NCBI GenBank assembly: GCA_943704425.1 | Contig: CALSCP010001674.1 | Location: 185,591 to 237,356 of the forward strand | DNA from: Ministeria vibrans ATCC 50519 | Lineage: Eukaryota > Opisthokonta > Filasterea | Reading direction: 5' to 3' | DNA: 51,766 bases | In this document: one piece after another, positions 33,751 through 44,793 of the stretch | How positions within the stretch are numbered: position 1 is the stretch's first letter | Layout: each line of letters opens with the position of its first letter | Translations under genes and position numbers: made by a program | Notes under the pieces: generated by a model | Told to the model about the DNA's origin: nothing | The model's input: only the letters and a program-made list of their open reading frames with translations | Database searches by the model: none

Positions 33751-34866
33751 ATGTCTCTTTCCCAACATAACCACGGCAAGACTCAAGTGCGCGTCTGCAA
33801 GGTACGCTCAACTTCATCTCCTCTCCCTCTGTCTCCCTCGCCCCCTCCCACTGCGCACTCCCCGCCCACCCGACCGCACTGCTCTCCACTACCATGTGTC
33901 ACGCTGACCAACGCGTGATTTGCCCCAGGTGCGCCGTACCAACGGTCTCGTCCACGAAATCGCCGAATTCACTGTCCTCGTCACCATCTACAACCCAGGC
34001 TACGACGTCGTCTTCACCAAGGGCGACAACACCAACCTCGTTGCCACTGACACCATGAGAAACACCGTAAGTATCTCCAGCAAAGCAGTGGAACCACAAA
34101 GTGCGAACTTTTTTTTATATATTACTATAATAATATGATTTTGGGTCACACACAGGTTTATGTGATTGCCAAATCTTGTCCGTGCGAGTCCCCCGAGCAA
34201 TTTGCGCTTGCCTATGCCGCGCACATGTTGAAGAAGTACCACTTCCTTGTGCGGTGCGACGTGAGCGTCGTCGAGCACGTCTGGGATCGTGCTGAAGTCG
34301 GCGGCAAGCCACACAACCACTCGTTTGTGCGTCGTGAGCCGGAGCGCAACTTTGCCGATGTGGAGCACGTGCGCGATGCAGTGCCGCGTGTGACCAGTGG
34401 TATCAAGGGCTTGGTGGTGCTGAAGACGACCCAGTCAGGCTTTGAGGGATTCCTGCGCAACGAACACACGTCGTTGCCCGAGGTGCGCGAGCGCATCATG
34501 TCCACCTCCATGACGGCTGTGTGGCGCGCTACATCGCAGTCCAACTATGTTGCGACACGCTCTCAAGTCCGTCAGTTGCTGCTGGAGGGCTTCTTTGGCG
34601 AGGCGGAGCGAGGTGTCTACTCGCCCTCGGTGCAGGCGACCGTCTACGAAACAGGCCAGCTCGTCCTCAAGCGTCTGCCACATGTCCACTCCATCTTCAT
34701 CGACACCCCCAACGTCCACTACCTTCCGGCACCCCTCGACAAGATCGGTCTTTCCTTTGACGACGAGGTCTTCCAGCCCACCAGCGAGCCCTCAGGCACC
34801 ATCTGCATGACCGTTTCGCGCTCCGGCAACGACCACTACGAGGACTCATACAAAAGTCGGCTGTAA
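33751..34866 (+). CDS. UOX: Urate oxidase (uricase), peroxisomal
   Basis: Oxidises urate to 5-hydroxyisourate in purine breakdown. Exons 33751-33801, 33929-34066 and 34156-34866, 299 aa, the usual uricase length. Family motifs: GKTQVRVCKVRR near the start, LVATDTMRNT (active-site Thr region), KTTQSGFEGFLRNEHTSLPE (uricase signature with the Gln/Phe pocket), and FIDTPNVHYLP. The C-terminus is SRL, a canonical PTS1 peroxisome-import signal. All introns are 89-127 bp. ATG chosen because it is the first in frame and begins directly before the conserved N-terminal strand. No sign of degeneration. Confidence 0.96.
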
Positions 34867-35698
34867 TCTTATAAAATACGACCCCGCTCTATCTAGCTCA
34901 ACAAAGAGACAGAGACAGAGAGAGACATAGAGAGAGAGGGTAGAGAGAATATTTGATAGTAGAGTTTGAGTGAGTCTCAAAACTGTCTTTTCACTTCAAT
35001 TGATTTGACTTCTCACTTCAACAGTTCAACTTATATTTTATAATTTTTAATATAACTTTGTCAAGCGACACCTGAACCTCTTCCTTGTCTCGCAGGTAAC
35101 AAGTCTTGGTTCTGTGCGTGTCGTCGCTCATCCGCCATTCCGTTCAAACAATCATATGATTGAAAAAATATGATGAAAAAAAAACGACTTGCTCTGTGTG
35201 TTTCTCTATCGCGGCCCCTCCCCATGGGGTCGAGCACTCAACCCCCCGCCTTGCGCGTGTGACTCGATGCGACGCATAGCGTTTTCACAAGCAGAATAAA
35301 ATGTCGTTTCAAACTTTGGTGTGTCTCCGCCTCCTCGCGCTCTCCTGCTGCCTCCTGCCCTCCCCGACCCCCCCGCTTGCTCGCACCCCTCCTCCGCCGC
35401 CCCCGCCTCCTTCGATTCGCTCTGGATAATCTGCTAACACGAAGGAAACGCAAAAAAGGGTTTTTTTTTTCTCGCTCCCGACTTCCCACGTTTAATAAGC
35501 GCATCGTGCCGGTCGACAGGGGGGGGCTCGAAGTTCTTTCCCACCCTTGGTGTCTTCAAAGGTGCCCTTTGTCGCCCATTATTATCCGATGATGGACAAT
35601 CCACTTTTTTTTCCAAAAAAATTTCTCTCTCTCTCTTTCACTCTTAATTATGTGTCTTTATATTCGTTTTTATTGTTTTGTTTTTTTTTTGCTTAGAG
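34867..35698 (+). other. Intergenic region before AGFG, with a 42-codon frame
   Basis: No well supported gene. A plus-strand frame at 35301-35429 would give 42 residues with a hydrophobic, signal-like start (MSFQTLVCLRLLALSCCLLP) and a Pro-rich end. It is as likely to be upstream leader sequence of AGFG as a gene. CT-rich and T-rich tracts precede the AGFG start. Confidence 0.3.
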
Positions 35699-35892
35699 AT
35701 GGACAAGAAGATTGAAGCGAAACTTCGCGAGCTGCGTATGCTTCCTGGCAACAAGCGATGTTTTGTGAGCAACGCAAGAAACACAACTTACGTCGACACC
35801 ACCACAAACACGTAATATTTATTCACGAGGGGTCCATCATCATAATAATTATTAATAATTAATTATTATTGTTGTTTTAATTATAATAATTG

Positions 35893-35927
<35 letters not shown>

Positions 35928-35939
35928 CTTTTGTTTCTT

Positions 35940-36004
<65 letters not shown>

Positions 36005-36011
36005 GTTTCTT

Positions 36012-36049
<38 letters not shown>

Positions 36050-37927
36050 CTTTGTTTCTCTCTCTCTCTCTTTTGATCTCCCGCTGCAGTTTTGTGTGTC
36101 AAAAGGTGGCCGGTTTGTTGCGCGACAATCAACCGCCGCACCGCGTCAAGTCTATTACGGCTGCAAAGTTTTCAAAGGACGAGGTAAAGAAAAAATAAGG
36201 GAGGAGAAACAAACCCGTCTCAATTTTCTCAATTTTCTTTCAGGTGGAAGCCCTCGAACGGTATGGCAACGACCAGATGGCGCTTGTGTGGTTCGGGCGC
36301 TGGAAGGAGAGTGATTTCCCGCGTCCGCCCGACACAGACGACGTTGGTCTCAAACAGTTCATTCGCGCTCTGTACGAGCGCAAGGTCTGGTATGTTCCAG
36401 AGTCCATTGCCTTTGAAGCTGTCGAGGTATGAATGTTGTGATTGTTGTGTTAGTTCGTTCTCGCACCTGATGCATTTTGGGTTGTCGATGGTAGAAGAAA
36501 CCCCTTGAGCGTTTGGTTGGCAAAGACATTCCCAAGCTCGTGGTGGGTAGCATTCCAGCCCCCACTGGCGATGTGCGTCGTGAACGACCCCATTCCGTTT
36601 CGCAACATGACATCTCACCGGCCGTCGCGCGTCGTCAAGAGACGCCTCCTCCGTCACAGAAGCACGTCCCCGCTGGCGCTGTGCGTGTCATGGCAACTGC
36701 GACCCCTCCTGCCGCTGCGGCCGCTCCCGTTGTCAAGGCATCGCCTGCAGCCAACTTGCTTGACGACGATATCTTTGGCGGTCCTGCCCAGCCGGCCGCT
36801 GCCCCTGCTGCTGATGTTGATGACGGTGACTGGGGTGCCTTTAGCAGCACTGTGTCCAATCCCGCTCCGGCAGCTGCTCCCGCTCCCGCTGCACCTTCTG
36901 CAAACGACTTCTCTCTGGATGGTCTCTCGTTCGACTCAACACCTGCCCCCGCCAGTGGCTCTGGTGCCGCAACAACCGCTGCAGCTAGCACAGAGGACAA
37001 GTACGCCGCCCTGATGGGTCTCGTGTCGTCTGCAAACTACTCGAGTCCTCAACAGCAGCAACAGCAGCAGCAACAGCAGCAGTTTGGCGGCGGTGCTCCT
37101 CCGCCCGCTTACGATCAAGCTGCGTTTGGTGGCGGTGCTTCGCAGCCTCAACAACAGTTTGGCAGTGGTGCCTTCGGGCAGCCCCAACAGCAGCAGCAAC
37201 AATCACAGTCTCAGTTTGGTGCCTTTGGTCAGCCACAGCAACAACAACAGCAACCGCAGTTTGGTGGGGGAGGTGCATTTGGTGGCTCCCCTCAGCAGCA
37301 GCAGCAGCCGTTTGGCGGTGGTTTTGGTCAGCCTCAGCAGCAGCAGCAGCAGCAGCACCAACAACAACAGCCCATGTTTGGTTTTGGTGCCACTTCCCCT
37401 CAGCAGCCCGCCAATGCTTTTGCACAAGTCTCCCCTCAGCAGCAACAGCACTTTGGGTCTTTCAGCGGCCCGCCTTCTCAACAACAGCAGCCGCAGCAGC
37501 AAACACAATTCTCAAACCCATTTGGTGGTGCCTTTGGTGCTCCCCAACAGCAGCAGCAGCAGCAGCAGCAGCCCAACCCCTTTGGGGGCGCAGGTTTCGG
37601 CACTTCGCCACAGCAGCAACCGCATGCTGCCAACCCCTTTGGCGCTGCTCCAGCACAACCAGCTGCCTCAAACGGTATACTCGTTGGAAAATATAAAAAA
37701 AATCTCGCTCATCACATCGCATCGCACTCACTATACTTATAGCCTTTGGTGATCTGGGTGTTCTCGGTGGCAGCAGCGGCAGCTCTTTCCGTCCCTCTGC
37801 TGCTCCTGCACCCGCCGCCGCAAACCCTTTTGGCGGTGCTCCCACTGGCGCTGTTGCTAATCCTTTCGGCCACCAACAGCAACAGCAGCAGATGCCTCCT
37901 CAGCAGAAATCCAACCCCTTTTTCTGA
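35699..37927 (+). CDS. AGFG1: AGFG/HRB-type ArfGAP-domain protein with eroded zinc finger
   Basis: AGFG proteins combine an ArfGAP-like domain with FG and NPF motifs and act in clathrin-linked endocytic traffic. Exons 35699-35811, 36090-36183, 36244-36426, 36495-37674, 37743-37927; 584 aa. ArfGAP part: KLRELRMLPGNKRCF, then NQPPHRVKSITAAKFSKDEV, ERYGNDQMALVWFGRW and YERKVWYVPE. The middle holds DKYAALMGL, which also occurs in human AGFG1; the tail has Gln runs, many FG dipeptides and six NPF motifs (EH-domain ligands), ending SNPFF. The zinc finger has lost two of its four cysteines: CFDC-type becomes CFVS and FVCxxC becomes FVCQKV. The exon 1-2 junction spans the CT repeat at 35895-36073. 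Confidence 0.8.
35895..36073. repeat. CT microsatellite block in AGFG intron 1
   Basis: Three (CT)n tracts separated by TATCACTTTTGTTTCTTTCT, TTTTGTTTCTTTCTCC and TATCACTTTGTTTC. It ends just before the splice acceptor at 36087-36089 and may serve as its pyrimidine tract. Confidence 0.92.
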
Positions 37928-37992
37928 ACAGCATTGAAATTGTCTCTTTTCTCAAATTGGATCTTACATATACAGAGTTTGTTCGTTTTTAT

Positions 37993-38505
37993 TTACACAA
38001 TTTTATCCACTGCACTTCCGTCGGGGTATCTTTCCTGCTCAATTGCGCCCACTCCAAACTTCCACTCGAGAAACGCTCTGGGATCATTCGGCACTGAGAC
38101 ACTGTCACGACCCGCAAAGGGCAGTGACGACAGTGGCTCAACCCATTTGGAAGGGAATGGTTTGTCTTGCGGGTGTTCCTTGATAGTCGATGAGCGTTGC
38201 ATTATGTCCCCTCTAAAGAAAATAATACGAGTTGTGTGTCTGTTATCTTCTCAACTCTTTATATCTCACTGTTCCTCTCACTTCCTTCCTCTCTCTCTAT
38301 CATTCTATCACTTTGTAACTCTATTTGTTTCTTCTCTCTCTCTATCACTTGTTTCTCTATCACTTTGTTTCCCTCTCTCTCTCACTTTGTATCTTTCTCC
38401 TCTCTCTCTATCACTTTCTCTCTCTCTCAATTTGTATCTTTCTCCTCTCTCTCTATCACTTTCTCTCTCTCACTCACTTTGTATCTTTCTCCTCTCTCTC
38501 TATCA

Positions 38506-38590
<85 letters not shown>

Positions 38591-39913
38591 CACGCACACA
38601 TGAACGAAACTCTCCTTTCTCTTTCTCTCTGGTTTGCGTTACACTTTGTCAAAGAACCAAATATCGACGTGCAAACGATTGGTTTTGCTGAATTGTACGC
38701 GCACAAAGTCCCCATTGCTTTCGTCAACGGGCGCTCGTTCCCACACAAAATGGTCCTGTTTGCTGCTACTGCTGCTGCTGGCAGACGGACGGTAGTGATC
38801 GCCGGGAGACGCACTGGGGCTCATGAGCTGAGCGAGCTCGGGCACACGAGATATGTCTTCACGGAACATGCCAATGTCAATGTCATAGTCCCACGGAATG
38901 ATGTCGGCGGAACGCACTGCGCCCAAGAGAGAACCGCCTTCAAGCCAGTAGCGCACACTAGCCTGCTCCAAACGATCAAAGAGATAGGCAGCAGTGCGAC
39001 GGAGCGCGCGCAGACAGCAAGGGGGTGTCCAGCGAGGCGGGGAGTGGCGTGAGAGGTACTCGGGTGTGTCACGCACAACCGTACCAAAACAGCGACGACT
39101 GGTGGACGAGCAGGCACTGTGCCAGGTGGATGTGTCTCCTGCCTCATTCCCGGTCGACGTCGATGGCGACGGTCCCTTGTGAATGATACGCTTGATTCCA
39201 AATCGTTGATAGAGTGTGTTGAGCGCCGACTTGTGCTGACGCGAGTGCTTTGCGCCGTTGTGCGAGTCTGGACGCAACAAATGTGTGCCCGTGTCGGTCA
39301 CATAGGTGGACATGCTCACACCAATACGCCAGTTTCGTAAGAAGTACTGAAGTGAGATAGACTCGACACGCGGTTCGAGTCGCCAGTCAACATCGGCGAG
39401 ATTCCGAGTGCGGGTGAAGAGCACCGGCTGAGTGAGAGAAGCGCCGTCGGCGGCCGCGTACGTGCACAGGCCTGTCTCAAGCCCCACCAGTGTATTTTGC
39501 ATGGCATTCGAAAGACTCAATGTCCAGCGAGGCACATCAAATGATGTGATGTTGTGGCACTGAGTCAGCACCTGGCCGTTGCCGCCGGCGCGTCGCTGGG
39601 GCACAACGACGGCGGTCCAGGCGAAACGATCAAGCTCGTAGATGAGGCGTGGCAGGTGGCTGTCGGTCGCTACGCGTGCGCCGTCGGGCACGAGAAGAAC
39701 ATACTCGGTGAGCGCAAGTTTCATGAGTGGCGGGAGAGGGCGGTGCACCTCGGACGGATCCCGGTCCAGCACGACCACACGTATTAACGGATCGTGTGCA
39801 AATTCGCTTAGTGCAGGATAAGGACGCCGCTGCGTGAGAATCAGGATGTGTAGACGGTTGCCATAGACGCTTTGCAGGCTGTGGATAGTCTGTACCAGGG
39901 TGTGCTCGTACTC
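37993..39913 (-). CDS. FKRP: Fukutin-related protein (FKRP), main two exons
   Basis: Golgi ribitol-5-phosphate transferase family of alpha-dystroglycan glycosylation, LicD-type fold. Exons 38643-39913 and 37993-38212 join in phase (donor GTAACG, acceptor CTTTAG). Strong matches: CFGTVVRDTPEYL, RWTPPCCLRALRRTAAYLF, VRYWLEGGSLLGAVRSADII, PWDYDIDIG (metal-binding Asp cluster), NRLHVDIWFFDK, LPFAGRD and FLEWKFGVGAIEQERYPD. An upstream part with YGNRLHILILTQRRPYPAL fits the FKRP stem domain. The exon begins at an acceptor at 39914-39916, just inside the second scaffold gap, so the start is elsewhere; the best first exon is 47022-47288. An alternative short upstream exon ending at 40046 (PLRLDIK) also fits phase but aligns worse. 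Confidence 0.87.
38290..38590. repeat. CT motif repeats ending in (CT)n(AT)n, FKRP intron
   Basis: About ten alternating blocks of CTCTCTCTATCACTT and TTTGTATCTTTCTCC, then (CT)n and an (AT)n of about 30 bp. Within the last FKRP intron (38213-38642). Confidence 0.9.
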
Positions 39914-39948
39914 CTACGCGACAACGAAAAAAAAAAAAAAAAAAAAAA

Positions 39949-39958
39949 NNNNNNNNNN
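39949..39958. other. Scaffold gap (10 N) between poly-A runs
   Basis: Ten N flanked by A-runs of about 22 on each side. It separates FKRP exon 2 from DNA that holds XRN2 and an HDAC gene, so this join deserves checking. Confidence 0.97.
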
Positions 39959-40066
39959 AAAGGGAAAAAAAAAAAAAAAAAAAAATTGAGAGTATGTGCT
40001 GGCGATTGAGTGTGGAGGATCCACGTCGCTTTCATGGCAGCATACCTTGATGTCTAGGCGGAGTGG

Positions 40067-40704
40067 CTGTGTTTCCAGCGATAGCAAGGCACGGACGGAC
40101 GGCAGCGGAGCCCGATGGGAGAGCAGAAGAGACGTTTGAGGAGAAGGCGAAAAAGAAAAAAGAACAAAGAAAAAAAATCAACAAGTGTGAAGCGAAGGAC
40201 GGTGGGGCGAAGGCAACGCCTGAAATAGACTGCCACTTGAAGGGGTGCAAGGCGAGCTTGACGGAAGATCCCCAAAGGAGCATTTGCCAAAAATCGTAAA
40301 GAAAGGTTTGCGTACCATTTCAACACGAGCGACTCAAACACCTCCTCTGCTTATCAACGACAGCTGACTCAACAAGGAGTAAGTAAAAAAAAAAAGTGCA
40401 GACTTCAGAGTCAGTTAAGTCAGTCACCAGAGTGAGTCAACTCGATCGAGAGATCAGTCTCAAGATGAATTGAATAATACGTTGAAATTTAAAACTCTTT
40501 GATGCGGGACACAAAACTTGTGACTCGCTGCAAGCTAGTCTACGGACTTACTGGACTGTGTTAAATATTAATTGTTGTGAGCTGTGCGTGAGTATTCGTA
40601 CAAAGCGTGTGTGTCAGACGACGTTTGCGACGATCACCACAACACACTTGAAACAATAATCTTCATTAATTACTCTTTTTAGTCTTCCAGTCGTTGTTTG
40701 CACC
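40067..40704. other. Region upstream of XRN2
   Basis: Minus-strand frames run through about 40032-40341 but contain Phe-rich homopolymer stretches and no full gene. A short segment (40046-40120) reads PSVRALLSLETQPLRLDIK with a good donor and may be an exon remnant. The rest appears non-coding. Confidence 0.4.
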
Positions 40705-43700
40705 ATGGGAATTCCAGCCTTCTTCAGATGGCTCTCAAAGAAACACGGCAAGATTGTCCACGATGCGGTTGAGGAGAGTGCGGCGTCCGTCGACGGCGAA
40801 CAAGTCCCTGTCGACACGACACGCGCCAATCCCAACGGCTTTGAGATCGACAACCTCTACCTCGACATGAACGGCATCATCCACCCCTGTACGCATCCCG
40901 AAGACGCCCCGCCGCCCAAGGACGAAGACGAAATGATGGTGCTCATCTTTGCCTATGTCGATCGTGTCTTTGCCCTCGCCCGGCCCCGTCGGCTGCTCTA
41001 CATGGCCATCGATGGCGTTGCTCCACGTGCCAAAATGAACCAACAGCGCTCCCGCCGGTTCCGCTCCGCGCGCGAAGGCCAAGAGTCGCGTCAAGCACTT
41101 GAACATCTGCGAGCAGAAAAGCTGCGCGACGGCTGTCTTCTCCCTGAGCCCTCGTCCGGCTCGCACTTCGACAGGTATCGTCTCTACCGTCTTTCGTACT
41201 TTGTTCCTTCCTTTGCATCCCCATCCGCGTTGCTAAATCACCCACTCTCACACTCACACATCACTCGACAATCTTTCTGCCCGTCGCTCTCAGTAACTGC
41301 ATCACACCGGGCACACCATTCATGGAGCACCTCGCCACCTGCTTGCGCTACTACGTTGCCCAGCGCATTTCTGAAAATCCGGCGTGGTCTTCCATCAAGG
41401 TAATCATCTCCGACGCCAACGTTCCCGGCGAAGGAGAGCACAAGGTACGTCGCGCACCATCGGTTGTTTTTGTTATATGCCTCGTGAACTCTTTTGCATG
41501 CTCTTGTAGATCATGGACTACATTCGAAGACAACGCGCGAGCGGCGACCACGATCCCAACACCAAACATTGTCTGTGCGGTGCGGATGCGGATCTCATCA
41601 TGCTGGGCCTGGCCACGCACGAGCCATACTTTTGGATTTTGCGTGAGCAGTTTGTCGCCAACACCCCCAAACCCTGTGCGCTCTGCAGCCAGTTTGGACA
41701 CACCACCGAAGAGTGTGAGGGACTCCCGCGCACTAAGACGGGCGAATTTGATGAGCTCGCCGACACTGTTTCCGAGGCGAACCGCCCCGCCCGCAAGACT
41801 TTCATCTTCATTCATTTGCCCATCCTACGCGAGTACCTCGCGCGCGAACTCACCTTCTCGCCCGCCCTGCCCTTCCCTTACTCCTTTGATCGCTGCGTCG
41901 ACGACTGGATTTTTATGTGCTTCTTTGTTGGCAACGACTTCTTGCCCCACCTACCGTCGCTCGAGATCCGCGAGGGCGCCATCGACAAGCTCATTGCCAT
42001 TTACAAGCGCGTCACTCGCGATTCCGGCGGCTACCTCACCGAGAACGGCCATGTGAACCTCGAACGCCTGGGCCTCATTCTCAAGGATGTCGGCGAAATG
42101 GAAGACCGCACCTTCCGCCAGCGACGCGTCGACGACGAACGCCGTCGCGAGAATTACCGTCGTCGACGTGCCGACGAAAAGGCCCGTCGCGAAGCCAACA
42201 AGCGACCTGCCGAGTCGTGGCTCGACCACGAGGCTTTTGCCGCGCTGCCTGTTGTCGCCGCCACATCCGCGGCTGCAGCTGCCGTTCCCGTAGCCACCGT
42301 CACCGAAACTGACAACCAAAAGGCCGCCAAGGCTCTGATGGCGTCGCTGCGTGGCGGAAAAAAGGACAAGACCAGCAAGGGTATGGAGGAGTCGTCGACG
42401 CCGGCTCCGAGCGAAGATGCGTCGCGTAAACGACCCCGCGAGGACTCGTCCGACGCTGCAAGCGTCCCCACGAGCGGACCCGCCGAGCCTGCCGTGCCGA
42501 AAAAGGCCAAAAGGGCGGACGACAGCGACGACGAGGAGCCCGTCGACAACGTGCGTCTGTGGGAGGACGGCTGGAAGGAGCGCTACTACCAGGACAAGTT
42601 TGAACGCTCCGCAGCCGACTCGGACTTTGTCGGACAGGTTGCACACGCGTACATCGAGGGTCTCTGCTGGGTGATGCTTTACTATTTTCAGGGCGTGCCC
42701 TCCTGGAAATGGTTCTTCCCGTTCCACTATGCACCCTTTGCGACCGATCTGGGCCCTCTGTTGGCGCGCGGCGACCTTGCCATCACATTTGAGCGCGATA
42801 CCAAGCCATTTGCGCCCTTTGAGCAGCTCATGGGGGTTCTTCCGGCGGCCAGTCGTCTGCATGTACCCCATGCGTGGGGTGAGCTTATGTGCGCCGAGTC
42901 CTCGCCCGTCCTTGACTTCTACCCCACCGAGTTTGAAATTGATCTCAATGGCAAGAAGTTTGCGTGGCAAGGCGTCGCACGTCTGCCCTTCATCGAGGAG
43001 AAGCGACTTCTCGATGCGCTTGTGCCCGTCTACGATACACTAACGCCATCCGAGCGTCGACGCAATGCCCTTGGCGACGAGCAGCTCATTGTGGGTCACA
43101 GGTCGACTCTTTATCCGCCTCTTGCCGAGATTTACGCTGACGACTTTGACGATTCGCGTTTGCCCATCAAAGTAGAAAAAAAAAAAAAAAAACAATCAAT
43201 GCTAATGAAAATTGTTGTTCTTTTGGAACAGTTGGACGTGACGCTGTCGCAACAGATGGCGGGCTCGGCCAAGCGGGACGACGACGGTGTGCCCCCCGGC
43301 AGCACCATGGTCTCCCCACTCGCGTCCCAGGGCCTCTCTGACATCGCCAATGTCGCCGTTGTTAGGTACCCTTGCTTTTCTTTCGACCTTTCTCTATTCT
43401 TATTTTTCTTCTCTGTCACATTTTATTGTCCTTTCTACCATTTTGTGTTTCTTTCTTTATTCACACACACACACACGCTTTTTCTTTCACACACATTGTT
43501 TCTTTCTCCTCTTATTACTTTGTTTCTTTCTCCCTCCTTCCTTTCTCTCTCTATCACTTTGCCTCCCTCTTTTCTCTCTCTCTATCACTTTGCCTCCCTC
43601 TTTTCTCTCTCTCTCTATCACTTTGTTTCTTTCTCCCTCCCTCCTTTCTCTCTCTCTCGCTCTTTCTCTCTCTCGCTCTTTCTCTCTCTCTCTCTCTACA

Positions 43701-44651
43701 CGTTGTTTATTTCTCGTTCTCTTAATCACACACAACACTCACTCTCTTTGTGTCTCGCGTCCATAGTGTTGCCTACGTCATGCCACAGTTCGACGCAGAC
43801 TTTGTGTTTTCGGCGGCTCCTCTCGCGGGTGCTCGCACCCCCGCTTCGCAGTTGAGTGAGGAGGACTTTTATCAGGGCCATCACCGTGGCGGTGGCGGTT
43901 TCCGGGGTGGCCAAGGCGGCAACTGGTCTCGTCGAGGCAGTGGCTCGCACGGTATAAATTAAAGCATTTTAGCTCATGTGTGCTCAGGTCCTCATTGCGT
44001 TTAGATCCCCGCCGTGGTAGTGGAGGTCACTACTCGCAGCAACAGCACTCTCAGTCGGATTCGCGCGACCCACGACACCAACATCAGTATCCGCCGCACG
44101 ACCGTTACCCGCAGCATCCTCACCAGCAACACCAGCACCAGCAACAGCGATACCCACCATCTGTCCACGGTAGTGGTGGTAGGGGTGGCTACGGTTCTGG
44201 CCCACAGCAGTATCCCTCGCGCCACCAGCCACAGCACTCGCAACAGTACCCGCAGCATCATCACCATTCTCAGCAGCACCACCAGCAGCAGCAGCAGCAG
44301 CGCCAGCCGCACTACCAGCAGCGCCAATCATCCTACTCGGCCCCTGGCGACCGCGTCTACCCTGCCGGTCCACCTTCTGCCGCCGCTCCCTCTGTTGGTG
44401 CTGCCGGTGTTCGCCACGTTCAGCATCACCTGCCGCCGCCGCAACACCACACGTACGCGTCTGCTCGACCGCAGCAGCATGCGCCGCAGGCTATCCTAAC
44501 GCCCGCCCAGCAGGCGCAGATGTACTATGATCAGCAGCGTCAGCAGCAACGCCAGCCGCCCGTGCCCGCCCATGCCCCGCACGGGGGTTACCCGCCTGCT
44601 CGGGGCACCCGTCCTTTTTCGCCCTTCACCGGCAATGCGTTTCCTCAATAA
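40705..44651 (+). CDS. XRN2: Nuclear 5'-3' exoribonuclease XRN2/RAT1
   Basis: Degrades uncapped RNA 5' to 3' in the nucleus, in transcription termination and rRNA/snoRNA processing. Exons 40705-41174, 41294-41444, 41510-43171, 43232-43365, 43767-43951, 44005-44651; 1082 aa. Catalytic acidic motifs all present: [52 protein letters not shown] (about 230-239) and [12 protein letters not shown] CxxC...C zinc knuckle ([14 protein letters not shown], about 263-276) marks the XRN2/RAT1 type rather than cytoplasmic XRN1. A Lys/Arg-rich patch near [10 protein letters not shown] may be the nuclear signal. The tail is Gly/Arg, then Gln/His/Pro-rich (about 215 residues). The fourth intron carries CT repeats. 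Confidence 0.94.
43540..43700. repeat. CT motif repeats in XRN2 intron 4
   Basis: Tandem CTCTCTATCACTTTG with CCTCCCTCTTTT or TTTCTTTCTCC spacers, ending in (CT)n. Confidence 0.88.
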
Positions 44652-44793
44652 TGTCACTGAATTGATGTACGTTTGAAAATGAAACACGCAATATTTTGGG
44701 GTTATTTCAATACTATACAAAATCGCGGTGGGTTTGCAATGCAATGCGGAAAAGTAATAAAAACGAAGGAGGGAGACAAGAAGAACAAGAGCG

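Noticed and set aside
35238-35504. Minus-strand Arg/Gly-rich frame upstream of AGFG
   Set aside because: Low-complexity complement of a CT/CCG-rich leader; no start context or homology.
41951-42970. Minus-strand 339-codon frame opposite XRN2
   Set aside because: Pure shadow of the conserved XRN2 exon.
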